The notes below the pieces were generated by a model. The model was not told the DNA's origin. It saw only the letters and a list, made by a program, of their open reading frames with translations, and ran no database searches. Made by a program: the position numbers and the translations under genes. A DNA stretch of 64,000 nt from Sporotomaculum syntrophicum (GTDB lineage Bacteria; Bacillota; Desulfotomaculia; Desulfotomaculales; Desulfallaceae): the NCBI RefSeq assembly GCF_009932395.1, contig NZ_LSRS01000003.1:87748-151747 (forward strand), read 5' to 3'. Position 1 is the stretch's first letter. The number at the start of each line of letters is the position of its first letter. This document shows, piece after piece, positions 17,227 to 25,638 of the stretch.

Positions 17227-20200
17227 TTATATTGCCGTTCCACAGCTGGTACAGAATTTTTTGCCGGGTTTCAATTCCGCCCCGCACTGCCCGCAGAATT
17301 TCATGACCGGGGCTTGCCTGGGCGCTGCTTGGACGGGGGCTGTTCCACCGATGGCTTTTTGCAGAGCCTCGATCCATTTCATCAATGTCTGGACCAGTTT
17401 TGGCAAAGTAATGGCCTGATGCCTAAAGCGTGCATCTCCTCCTGCCCCGATCTCAAAGGAGAAGAGATGATTGGCAAATGCCGTAGGGGTCATAAACATC
17501 CGGGAAAGGCTTTTTTCCTGTCCATTGACCAATGCAGAGGCCTGACAGCTAATGGATCCCAACCAGCTGGTAATAATCTCGGTACCCATGAGACGCGAAC
17601 GCTCTCCTAAAGTCAGGACATTCTCATCACTGGTCAAAAACCCCAGTTCCTCTACTTTCTTAATGTGCTCGGGTTTCAGGGCGATATTGATCCCCTTGAG
17701 TCCGGCGGTGATCTCAAACATGGTGGGCAAAAGCCAGCGTTTGTCCCGACTGGCCAGAGAACGTCTCAGCAATTGTACAAAATCCTGGGTACTGATGGCC
17801 AAATCCAAACCACCTCGATAATCCAGCATGCTCTCCAGGTAGGATCGCCGGTAAATGTCAATGCAGTGCAAGGCACAAACCAGGACTTCCATGGGGAGAA
17901 CCTCAGGGAACACCGGCTGATAGTTGCCGGCAGCTTTGGAGGCATAGATATCTGACCACCACTGTATAAACGATTCTTCATTGTCAAACAGCATCAGCAG
18001 AATATTACCGTCACTACCCTTAAAATGGGCCAAAACATCATTATCGTCCAGGGAAAGAAAAGCATGATAGGTTTCTTCAGCCGAATCGGCTCCCCCACTG
18101 ACATTCTGCTGCACGGTTCTTTCCGCCCGGTTCAGGGCTGCCGGATCTGCCAGGACTTCATCCGGAGTCCTGCCACCACGATTCAGGGGCATATGATCCG
18201 GTTCACCCGGCATATCGTCTCTGCCACCCGGCGGTCTTCCACCTGGTGGTTCACCCGGTCCATCTCCGCCTCCGGGTGGTCTTCCCGGTGGTTCACCCGG
18301 GACATCTCCGCCAGCTGCGGATTTCGCCGATGCGTCACTGATATCATCTCCAGCCTTTCTGGGCACCTGCACTCCATCGACATCAGCCTGAGGGCCGGCT
18401 TTACCAGTTCCCGGAACCCCATCCGCATCAGCCTGAGAAGCGACCTTGCCTCCGCCGCCCTTGGCTATATCGTCACTGCTAGAAGTGGCAGCCTTGCCCC
18501 CGCCCCTGGCCATGTCATCAGTGCTGGAAGTGGCTGCTTTGCCGCCGCTTTCGCCCACATCTGTCCAACCTTCAGCCGAAGATTTGGAAACCCTGCCGGC
18601 CATATCTCCCGTACTATCACCGACGGTTTTCCCGGCGCCTTTGGTGACATCATCGAATGAATCCGCCACTGATTTCAGACCATAATCCATTCTGGCGCTT
18701 TCCACAATCTCCTTGGCCGCCTTATCACTGCCTATATCCACCAATCGCTTGTTAATCTGATCCAGGGATTCCTCGGCCGATTCTTTGCTGATCATACCAA
18801 GTGCCTTGCTATACATCTGATTCTTAGCATTGACTTTCAGAATGGCAGTTTCAACAAAATCAGCTGCCTTATTAGTAAAGGCCGGGTATCTTTCCATCAT
18901 CTCTCCCATAACCTTACTGCCGGCTTCACCGGCCAGCCATCCCATTTCCTCTCCCAGGACATATAATCCAACTGCTTTGGAAACTGCTCGGAAATCTGAT
19001 TCTCCTTTATCGATCTCATCCTTGATACGATACATCGCTTCTGCTACATTCATAGCTCCATCCAATACAACCCCGGCACCGCCTCCAGTAGCAGTCGTGA
19101 TCATAATTCTAGCTCCCATGCCCAGCCAGGATGTACTGCCATCCGCCTTTTCGCCGGTTATTACTTCCTTGGCGGTTGCTGCATTGGCTTCTAAAGCCCA
19201 GCCCAGGTTTTTAAACCAATCTTCTTCCCAGCGTTGTCCAGTATCGGCAACAGTCTTGCCCAGAATGCGATTATCAATGACCCGGCGGATCTTATCCATT
19301 TTCTCCTGATCCAGTTCTTTGCCGGCCAGCATATCATCTTTCAAGCTTTGGATCGCCTTGTCAACATCCCCGGGCCCTCCGGGTTCACCGATGTCATATT
19401 TATCTGCTACTTTTTGCATTTGCTCCAGCTTGCGCCAATCTTCCAGGTTCTTGTCTATGGCTTTGCTGGTCGCATCCTCGCGTCTGGCCATCTTCTCCAG
19501 CTCAGCAGCCGACAATTTCTTATCATCAGCTACTTGATCCTGCCATTTATTAAAGTCATTGATATAGGAATCCAGATCTTCATTGCGGATCTTGCCGCCG
19601 GTCAAGATATTCTCCCATTCCCCGGTTTCAGCATTGTAATCTAAAACGTAATCACGGCCGTCTTTACCGGGCAGGGTGATGGTATCGCCATGCTGTGGTC
19701 CTGAAACCGGCGGCATGTCAGGAATCGTGTCCTGTGGAATCTCCCCTTCTCCGGGGTATGTGTCCGGGGGTACATTCCCTGCATCGGGAATATCTTCCTC
19801 GGGTATGGGCAATCCTGAACCCGTCTGTCCTTCCGGTGCTGCCGGAGTATCCTGATCTATCCCATGATTCTTCAAGGTATTCATGGGATCTTCCGGCCCA
19901 ATTACACCGGTGTCCTCAGTAACCGGAATACTCGGTTTTTCCGTCTCCGGTTTGGGGATCTCATCGGTCCATGGCTTGGCTCCGTATTTTTCCACAGTCC
20001 GATAATACGGTTCTCCCAAAGGCGGTTTGGTCGGTTTCCAGGTATCGGCCAGATTTCTCCCCCCGATTATGTTACCATACTCATCCATTTCTACTTCAAC
20101 ACTGACTATAACTTCACTATCCGAAGTAAAGGGATTTTTATGTTCTACGGAAGTGACATCAAAAGGACTATCCTTATATGGATTCTCTGACCAGTGTCTC

Positions 20201-22533
20201 CCGCTCTTATTATATCCATCAGCATTATAGCCGCTCCAGTGATAACCGTCCTTGTCATATCCCTGTTTGTCGTAGCCCCAGGGATCGCGGCCGCTGCGGT
20301 TATATCCTTCGAAATCAAAGCCGTCCCTATCATAGCCGTCCCGGTCATAACCGTGCTCATTAAAGCCATTTTTGTCATAGCCGTCTGCATCATAACCTTC
20401 TTTGGACTGGCCTTCCCGGTTATAACCGTCCCGATTATAGCCCTCGGCATCGTAACCGTTCTTATCGAAACCTTCACGATCCCAGCCGTTCTCATCAAAA
20501 CCGTTCCGGTCATAACCTTCCCGATCCCAACCATCTTTGTTGAACCCTTCTTTGTCAAAGCCCTGTTTGTCAAAGCCTTTAGCATCAAAACCCTGGCGGT
20601 TATAGCCGTTTATATCATAGCCTTCCGGGTCGAAACCATTGCGCCCGTAACCCTCCCGGTCATAGCCTTCTGTATCGAATCCGGCTTTGTTGAAGCCTTC
20701 CCGGTCCAGTCCTACCCTATCAAAGCCCTGACGATCGAATCCTTCCTGGTCAAATCCAGCCTTGTCAAATCCTTCTCTATCAAAACCTTGTGCATTAAAC
20801 CCGGCTTTATCGAATCCTTCTTTGTTGAACCCTTCGCGATCATAACCAGTTTTATCAAAGCCGGCCTTGTCGAAACCTTCCCGATCATAACCTTCGGCAT
20901 TGAATCCGTTTTTGTCAAAGCCCTCCTGGTCAAAACCTGCTTTATTAAAGCCCTCCCGGTTGAAGCCTGCTTTGTCATAGCCCTCTTTGTTGAAACCTTC
21001 TTTGTCATAACCTGACTGGTTAAAGCCCTGCCGGTCATAACCTTCAGCATCGAACCCGGCTTTATTGAATCCTTCACGGTCAAAGCCTTGCTGGTTATAG
21101 CCCTGCCGGTTAAAGCCTTCGGCATCATAACCGGCCTTATCAAATCCTTCTTTATCAAAACCTTGCGCATTGAAACCGGCCTTATCGAAGCCCTCCTTAT
21201 CAAAACCAGCTTTGTCGAAACCTTCTGCATCAAAGCCATTGGCATCAAAACCATCTCGATCAAAACCTTGGGCGTTAAATCCATCCCGGTTGAAACCATC
21301 TTTGTCAAAGCCTTCAGCATCAAAGCCTTCAGCATTGTAGCCCGCCTCATTGAAACCGTCATGGTTATAGCCGTCACGATCATATCCTGCCTGATTAAAC
21401 CCTTCCCGGTCATAACCATCAGCATCAAATCCGTTTTGGTCATAGATTCCATCAGCCTCGGCTGCGGTGGCCGGTTCTGCACCTGGTACCTCTGCTTCTC
21501 CTTCTCTGGCATCGATAGCCTGCGACTTAATTTGATCAGCTTTTATCTCCAGATCAGCATGGGCCTCCAGGGAACTGGCGTCACGAAGAACTTCTGAGTC
21601 TTCAATGTCCGTATACAGGCGTTCAGTTTGGTCAGCAATTGGAGCTCCTTCACTACCTCCCGAAGCGGCAAAGTGCTCTCCCCCTGCTTCTCCTTCCCGG
21701 GCACTAAAAGCCTGCGGTTTCATTTGTCCGGCTTCCATCTCCCGGTCGGCATTGCCTTTCACAAACAGGGCTGCTTCGTCTTCCGTTTCAATGAATACCC
21801 CTTTATCACCACTTGCTCCTGTAGCGGGACTTTCAAACATATCATCGGTATCAATACGGATAACCGGTTCTCCTCCTGCTTCCCGGATATCGATAGCTTG
21901 TTCATTCATATCTATAGTGTCGATAAATATCTCCGGTTCAGGATCACTGATCAGGGGTTCAGGCTGCACGAACGGGCCGGCCGCTGCCTCGTTCTCAATA
22001 AATATCCCCGGTTCGCCGGATGCGCCTGCAGCAGGGCTTTCAAACATAGCGTCGGTGTCGATATGGATGACCGGTTCTCCTCCTGCTTCCCTGACATCAA
22101 TGGCCTGCTGCTTCATGTCAGCGGTATCAATAAATATCTCCGGTCCCGGCTCACTGATGGAAGGCTCCGGCTGCACGAAAAGTTCAGCTTCGCGCTCTGT
22201 CTCGATATAGGTGCCCTGATCAGCCGGAGCTCCCTGTATCGCGCTGCCATGGTACATATCCGCAGTATCGGTCAGGATCTCTTCTCTGCGCCGGCGTCCA
22301 AACTGGCTGGTAGCCTGGGCCATCCCCGGTGCTCCTGAGCCGGTTCCAGGGCTCCCGCCAGCTCCGGGCGAAGATCCTCCGCCAGTGGGATACATGGGCG
22401 TTCCACCCGCGGGCGGGATAAACCCTCCGCCGCCCAGGCCGCCTAAAGCACCTAAGACTGTCGCGATCAACCCGGGTACGACCACACCTGTCACCGCTTC
22501 AGTGGTATTGGATGGTCCGGGGATATTACCCAC
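17227..22533 (-). CDS. Giant repeat protein with pentapeptide array and C-terminal zinc ribbon
   Basis: About 1768 residues from a GTG at 22533 (GGAG eight bases upstream); the frame is open further upstream but there runs inside the YIP1 gene. In order: a hydrophobic Gly-rich start (GVVVPGLIATVLGALGGLGG); three diverged blocks of about 90 residues with IFIDTADM, GGEPVI and MFESPA (about 84-256); an array of about 84 G-[FY]-[DN]-x-x pentapeptides (about 364-785); acidic linkers; a helical region with Gly-rich hydrophobic stretch (about 1138-1170); Pro/Gly-rich PPGGGDGPGEPPG; an uncharacterised helical domain (about 1510-1735); and a zinc ribbon (CGQCG ... CTSCG) at the end. No catalytic motif is visible. 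It is flanked by membrane proteins of one operon. I infer a scaffold role; it is not a known family to me. Confidence 0.75.
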   Translation of the reverse strand: MGNIPGPSNTTEAVTGVVVPGLIATVLGALGGLGGGGFIPPAGGTPMYPTGGGSSPGAGGSPGTGSGAPGMAQATSQFGRRRREEILTDTADMYHGSAIQGAPADQGTYIETEREAELFVQPEPSISEPGPEIFIDTADMKQQAIDVREAGGEPVIHIDTDAMFESPAAGASGEPGIFIENEAAAGPFVQPEPLISDPEPEIFIDTIDMNEQAIDIREAGGEPVIRIDTDDMFESPATGASGDKGVFIETEDEAALFVKGNADREMEAGQMKPQAFSAREGEAGGEHFAASGGSEGAPIADQTERLYTDIEDSEVLRDASSLEAHADLEIKADQIKSQAIDAREGEAEVPGAEPATAAEADGIYDQNGFDADGYDREGFNQAGYDRDGYNHDGFNEAGYNAEGFDAEGFDKDGFNRDGFNAQGFDRDGFDANGFDAEGFDKAGFDKEGFDKAGFNAQGFDKEGFDKAGYDAEGFNRQGYNQQGFDREGFNKAGFDAEGYDRQGFNQSGYDKEGFNKEGYDKAGFNREGFNKAGFDQEGFDKNGFNAEGYDREGFDKAGFDKTGYDREGFNKEGFDKAGFNAQGFDREGFDKAGFDQEGFDRQGFDRVGLDREGFNKAGFDTEGYDREGYGRNGFDPEGYDINGYNRQGFDAKGFDKQGFDKEGFNKDGWDREGYDRNGFDENGWDREGFDKNGYDAEGYNRDGYNREGQSKEGYDADGYDKNGFNEHGYDRDGYDRDGFDFEGYNRSGRDPWGYDKQGYDKDGYHWSGYNADGYNKSGRHWSENPYKDSPFDVTSVEHKNPFTSDSEVIVSVEVEMDEYGNIIGGRNLADTWKPTKPPLGEPYYRTVEKYGAKPWTDEIPKPETEKPSIPVTEDTGVIGPEDPMNTLKNHGIDQDTPAAPEGQTGSGLPIPEEDIPDAGNVPPDTYPGEGEIPQDTIPDMPPVSGPQHGDTITLPGKDGRDYVLDYNAETGEWENILTGGKIRNEDLDSYINDFNKWQDQVADDKKLSAAELEKMARREDATSKAIDKNLEDWRKLEQMQKVADKYDIGEPGGPGDVDKAIQSLKDDMLAGKELDQEKMDKIRRVIDNRILGKTVADTGQRWEEDWFKNLGWALEANAATAKEVITGEKADGSTSWLGMGARIMITTATGGGAGVVLDGAMNVAEAMYRIKDEIDKGESDFRAVSKAVGLYVLGEEMGWLAGEAGSKVMGEMMERYPAFTNKAADFVETAILKVNAKNQMYSKALGMISKESAEESLDQINKRLVDIGSDKAAKEIVESARMDYGLKSVADSFDDVTKGAGKTVGDSTGDMAGRVSKSSAEGWTDVGESGGKAATSSTDDMARGGGKAATSSSDDIAKGGGGKVASQADADGVPGTGKAGPQADVDGVQVPRKAGDDISDASAKSAAGGDVPGEPPGRPPGGGDGPGEPPGGRPPGGRDDMPGEPDHMPLNRGGRTPDEVLADPAALNRAERTVQQNVSGGADSAEETYHAFLSLDDNDVLAHFKGSDGNILLMLFDNEESFIQWWSDIYASKAAGNYQPVFPEVLPMEVLVCALHCIDIYRRSYLESMLDYRGGLDLAISTQDFVQLLRRSLASRDKRWLLPTMFEITAGLKGINIALKPEHIKKVEELGFLTSDENVLTLGERSRLMGTEIITSWLGSISCQASALVNGQEKSLSRMFMTPTAFANHLFSFEIGAGGDARFRHQAITLPKLVQTLMKWIEALQKAIGGTAPVQAAPRQAPVMKFCGQCGAELKPGKKFCTSCGTAI
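20185..21443 (-). repeat. About 84 tandem 15-bp units coding G-[FY]-[DN]-x-x
   Basis: In the giant gene the amino acid pattern Gly, aromatic, Asp/Asn, then two variable mostly charged residues repeats without a break for about 84 units (for example GFDKE GFDKA GFNAQ). Later units change Phe to Tyr or Trp and end in GRHWSENPYKD. Codon choice differs between units, so the array is old or kept at protein level rather than recently expanded. Similar Asp/Asn-Gly-aromatic pentapeptide runs occur in scattered bacterial surface or giant proteins, where cation binding has been suggested. Confidence 0.9.
21765..22280 (-). repeat. Three diverged repeats in the giant protein N-terminal region
   Basis: Blocks of roughly 90 residues recur with landmarks IDTADM, REAGGEPVIxIDTDxMFESPA and FVQPEP. 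The second and third copies are closely alike, while the first is shorter. They are rich in Asp, Glu and Pro and are probably extended linkers with short binding motifs. Confidence 0.75.
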
Positions 22534-23156
22534 TGAACCGACTCCGGCCGGACTGTCACTGTGCCCAATCGGATAAGATCCAGGCGTCCCTGCATCTCCG
22601 GGAGCAGTTCCTCCCAGCCAATAAGGAGTATGGCTCCGCAGAGGGTAGTCATGGCAATACTGAAGGCTAATCGTTCCCCTGACATCTGCTTGATGGTATA
22701 TACGGTAGGTCTGAGTGCCCATAGGACACCGGTAACACCAAAGGCTACCGCGGTCTTCCAGCCAAAAGCCAGGGAAAAGATCAGTCCGCTCAGGGCATAG
22801 ACGAAGGTAGCTGAATACCCCAGGGCAAAGGTAGATATGGCCCATTCCAGGGTGTAACCCCGCTGTCCCGCCTGGGATAAGGCCCAGACCATAACCGCCA
22901 GCAAAGCTATGCCGACTGTGCCGTAGAGAAGTCCCAGCATGGTGATAAGGATAACGGTACTTGCTCCGATCTGGCCGGTTTTCAACATATCCAGACCAGT
23001 CTGCAGGAAAAACAGTGTAAATGACAATCCGGATACCATTACTGAATAAGGCCAGGGTATTTTAGTCATTTGGGTTTTTATTACTTCCCCGGGGTTGATC
23101 ATCATGTTGAGTGCTGTTTTCCAGCGAGGTATATCCATAGGTGCCGCTGTGTTCAT
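22491..23156 (-). CDS. YIP1-like membrane protein
   Basis: 221 residues with about five membrane helices and the layout of the YIP1 (PF04893) family: a cytoplasmic start containing WKTALNMMINPGEVI, the hallmark 'NP.E..' segment, then helices at about residues 38-60, 68-95, 108-135, 140-160 and 165-190. The last about 25 residues (GTVTVRPESVQWVIS) run over the start of the next gene, which begins at a GTG 43 bases before this stop in another frame. The start ATG has GGAGGG eleven bases upstream. Bacterial YIP1 proteins are poorly understood; membrane recruitment of the giant protein is a possible role. Confidence 0.75.
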   Translation of the reverse strand: MNTAAPMDIPRWKTALNMMINPGEVIKTQMTKIPWPYSVMVSGLSFTLFFLQTGLDMLKTGQIGASTVILITMLGLLYGTVGIALLAVMVWALSQAGQRGYTLEWAISTFALGYSATFVYALSGLIFSLAFGWKTAVAFGVTGVLWALRPTVYTIKQMSGERLAFSIAMTTLCGAILLIGWEELLPEMQGRLDLIRLGTVTVRPESVQWVISPDHPIPLKR

Positions 23157-23181
23157 GGCGTATTTATCCCTCCGTTATTAT

Positions 23182-23472
23182 TTATGGTAATTCGAACTGA
23201 ACGCTAAATTTTTCACCTAATTCCATGGCTAGCAGGCAGGATAGCTGATTAAGATTGGTGTGAGGTGCAAAACTACCCGTGTATATACCGTCAGCTATGA
23301 CTTCGAATTCTCCTGCTGTCAGATAAATAGATTGCAACTGGCTGGCTTCTATTACCACACAGCCATCATCAGTGCTATCCTGAGGTGTCAAAACCAATCG
23401 GCCCTGGCCAATAGTGAGATAATAAGACCGGGTTCTAAAAAAACCCGTTTTCAACTTAACTTCAAAAGTCAT
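23182..23472 (-). CDS. Small PH-like domain protein
   Basis: A 96-residue soluble protein, first gene of the operon. It is predicted all-beta with a final helix: FEVKLKTGFFRTRSYYLTIG, QGRLVLTP, VVIEASQLQSIYLTA, EFEVIADGIYTGSF, then LSCLLAMELGEKF. That strand order is what a bacterial PH-like fold looks like. The start is the ATG at 23472 with GAGGTGG six bases upstream; a GTG nine bases earlier is less likely. Upstream is the palindrome at 23551-23569. Function unknown. Confidence 0.6.
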   Translation of the reverse strand: MTFEVKLKTGFFRTRSYYLTIGQGRLVLTPQDSTDDGCVVIEASQLQSIYLTAGEFEVIADGIYTGSFAPHTNLNQLSCLLAMELGEKFSVQFELP

Positions 23473-23550
23473 CCAAACCACCTCACTTAAATTGTATCAA
23501 GCATCACGCCCAAAATAATGAGCTGCACTCCAATTGGCATTGCTAGTTTG

Positions 23551-23569
23551 TTGGCATGATTCATGCCAA
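23551..23569. promoter_or_regulatory. Perfect 19-bp palindrome; sigma-54-like on both strands
   Basis: TTGGCATGATTCATGCCAA is a perfect inverted repeat with a one-base centre, between the long leftward operon and the small rightward gene. Each strand also fits the sigma-54 pattern TGGCAC-G-N4-TTGC with two mismatches and exact GG-to-GC spacing. It is therefore either an operator for a dimeric regulator or a pair of overlapping -24/-12 elements. A loose half-site TTGGCAT lies at 23534-23540. Confidence 0.5.
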
Positions 23570-23646
23570 GGCAGAGGGAATCTTCCAGCATTTATGTAGA
23601 ATACGGCATGTCGGGATATTGGAGATTTTTCCAAGGAGGTTATACA

Positions 23647-23858
23647 ATGGCATGTAGATTTAAAAATTGTGATTTTCTGAGGCTATTTTTTGTTACACAA
23701 ATATTGTAAATACAGGATTACATGAATGTAGAAATATTGATTTAAAAGGCATCAAAATATATAAACAATATCCCAAAAGTCAAGCCGCGGCTGAATTAGT
23801 TGAAGTCTTGCGTTATTTAATAGCATGTAAGCATGGTAAGTCATTCAAAATAATTTGA
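23647..23858 (+). pseudogene. Small Cys-containing gene broken by a -1 frameshift in T6
   Basis: ATG 23647 follows a perfect AAGGAGG (23633-23639) by seven bases and starts MACRFKNCDFLRLF. The frame stops at 23709, but moving back one base in the run CTATTTTTTGTT continues without interruption as CYTNIVNTGLHECRNIDLKG and on to KHGKSFKII, ending at a TGA that abuts a terminator. Ribosome binding site, composition and terminator all suggest a real gene of about 70 residues with several Cys. The shift may be a mutation, a sequence error or a programmed slip. I do not recognise the family. Confidence 0.5.
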
Positions 23859-23878
23859 CCCGGCCCTTAGGGCCGGGT
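23858..23878 (+). terminator. Stem-loop terminator after the small gene
   Basis: ACCCGGCCCT (23858-23867) pairs with AGGGCCGGGT (23869-23878), followed by TTATACTT. It begins on the last base of the frameshifted small gene's stop codon and lies just ahead of the MerR gene. Confidence 0.7.
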
Positions 23879-23901
23879 TTATACTTGACTTAGAAGGGGG
23901 G

Positions 23902-24726
23902 ATGGCAGTGGAAAACCGTATTAAGATCGGCGATTTTGTTAAGCTGACCGGTAGCACATTAAAAACAGTAAACTATTACCATAAAACCGGTTTGCTGCCT
24001 GCACCGCAGCGTACTGACGGGGGATACCGCTTGTACGGGCTGGAAGAGCTGAACCGGATGCGGTTGATTAAACATTTAAAATCCCTGGGCATGGATTTAA
24101 AACAGATCAAGGAAATAATCGGAGGCTCGAATAATCAGAGAACGTCAGGGGAAGTCTTGCAGTCCTTGCGCAGCGAATTACTTAGCGAGAAACAAACCCT
24201 GGAAGAACGGATAGTTAAAATTGATACTATTCTAAGTAATAATGCTCCTTTACTGGATGAAGACTGTTTCGAGTCCGCCTCCTTTCAAATGATCACCGAG
24301 ATACTGGGGGCGGATCAAATTGAGAGATATTCGAATACCTGCCCGGAAATTTATAATCAGCACCGCAGGTTGTCCGGTATCCTGGATGATTTCCAGTGGT
24401 GTGATGATTTCCGGGAGGGTTTTCGTATCCTGGCCGAATATTTTAAAAACCACCCCCAACAATATGAACTGGCATTGGAGTCAGGTCAGCGTTGGGCGGA
24501 AATTTCCCACCTTGATGAAGATGATCCCCGAATCGAGGCTTTCGCTCGTGAATCGGTGGCTCTGGTAAACAGCATGCCTCCAGTAAAAGAACTGTATCGC
24601 ATGCAACCAGCGATGAATCGGCCTCTGGAAAGCCTATATCAGGAAAAGGTCGCCGGAGTACTGACCTCTGCTCAAATCAAGTATCAACAGCTTTTTAAAA
24701 AGCTTCTCTTAACCGATGACGAGTAA
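23902..24726 (+). CDS. MerR-family transcriptional regulator
   Basis: 274 residues. The N-terminal winged helix (about 1-75) has KIGDFVKLTGSTLKTVNYYH, GLLPAP and RLYGLEELNRMRLIKHLKSLG, the standard MerR DNA-binding layout. A coiled-coil of about 40 residues follows, and a C-terminal domain of about 150 residues without obvious metal-binding Cys. It probably senses an organic ligand. The ATG at 23902 has AAGGGGGG just upstream. It is followed after 38 bases by the methyltransferase-like gene, which it may control. MerR proteins usually bind a 19-20 bp spacer promoter; I see no clear one here. Confidence 0.85.
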   Translation: MAVENRIKIGDFVKLTGSTLKTVNYYHKTGLLPAPQRTDGGYRLYGLEELNRMRLIKHLKSLGMDLKQIKEIIGGSNNQRTSGEVLQSLRSELLSEKQTLEERIVKIDTILSNNAPLLDEDCFESASFQMITEILGADQIERYSNTCPEIYNQHRRLSGILDDFQWCDDFREGFRILAEYFKNHPQQYELALESGQRWAEISHLDEDDPRIEAFARESVALVNSMPPVKELYRMQPAMNRPLESLYQEKVAGVLTSAQIKYQQLFKKLLLTDDE

Positions 24727-24764
24727 GTGGGTTCTCAAAAATAATTAGTCAGGAGGCATATATT

Positions 24765-25442
24765 ATGGGGGACAATAATAATTTGCCAGCATCTAAAGCC
24801 TATTCGGTACCGGTGATAATCATGGTCGTGGCGGCCCTGCTGTTATTTCTTCCTGCGGGTTCCATCGAGTTTTGGCAAGGATGGATTTGGCTGGCAATAA
24901 TTTCTGCAATGACATTTTTTATTACTGCTTTTTTCATTAAACGAAATCCGGGACTATTAAACCGGCGCATGAACGTCAAAGAAAAAGAACCGCAGCCTGG
25001 TATCGTCAAAATCTTGTCTTTTTTGTCTTTACTCATCTACATTGTTCCCGGATTCGATTACCGGTATCACTGGTCGGCAGTTCCGGTGTGGGTTGTAATA
25101 GCCGCCAATGCTTTGGTTTTATTTGGATATATATTCATTTTCATGGCCTTCAAGGAAAACAGCTATGCTTCACCTGTTATACAGGTGGAGCAGGATCAAC
25201 AGGTTATTCAGACCGGTCCTTACGCCGCTGTTCGCCATCCCATGTATACGGGACTTTTATTAATGCAACTGTGCACTCCGCTGGCCCTTGGTTCATATTG
25301 GGCATTGATATTCGCAGTGCTTTTCATACCTGTGATCATATTCAGGATCAAAAAGGAGTAAGAAGTTATGCTGCGGGATCTGCCCGCTTATAGAGATTAT
25401 TTATATAAGACGCCTTATCGCTTGATTCCGGCTATTTGGTGA
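24765..25442 (+). pseudogene. Isoprenylcysteine-methyltransferase-like gene with in-frame TAA
   Basis: A membrane methyltransferase of the ICMT/PEMT type, with four to five helices and the conserved SAM-site segment TGPYAAVRHPMYTG preceded by NSYASPVIQVEQDQQVI. The frame stops at a TAA at 25359-25361 after RIKKE, but the same frame continues EVMLRDLPAYRDYLYKTPYR to LIPAIW and a TGA at 25442, exactly the C-terminal motif of the family (E..L...LPGY..Y). One base change from GAA explains it. The stop removes the conserved tail, so the enzyme is probably inactive. AAAAAGGAG before an ATG at 25368 could in principle allow separate translation of the last 24 residues. Confidence 0.75.
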
Positions 25443-25638
25443 ACGGATTGAAAATCCATTTGAATCGATAGAACTGCGCATGGTTCATAAGATACTTAAA
25501 GATGCTGGGTATGTTCCGAATTGGATCGAGCTGAATAATTCAGGCGTGAGAACCTATATTGCACAAATGTATCTTAGTAGCTGATAGATGAATTGGCAAA
25601 AGGCAAATCTATGGATAAAATGCTTCGAGGGAAATAAT
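25441..25638 (+). pseudogene. DUF1992 (DnaJ-C28-like) gene fragment
   Basis: Reads ERIENPFESIELRMVHKILK then DAGYVPNWIELNN and, after stops, in another frame IDELAKGKSMDKMLRGK. These are the centre and extreme C-terminus of DUF1992 proteins with the middle deleted. There is no start codon in place and the segment follows the methyltransferase relic directly. The last 52 bases are repeated at 26771. Confidence 0.6.
25587..25638 (+). repeat. 52-bp direct repeat, copy 1
   Basis: GATGAATTGGCAAAAGGCAA and the following 32 bases are identical to 26771-26822. Both copies code the DUF1992 C-terminus DELAKGKSMDKMLRGK. The two copies flank the alpha/beta hydrolase gene. Confidence 0.95.

Noticed and set aside
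20185-21443. Periodic repeats considered as a CRISPR array
   Set aside because: The period is 15 bases, there are no spacers, and the pattern is explained by pentapeptide coding.
20194-21512. Long open frames on the opposite strand and in shifted frames across the repeat array
   Set aside because: They arise because a 15-base repeat without stop codons in one frame often lacks them in others; their products are low-complexity and have no ribosome binding sites.
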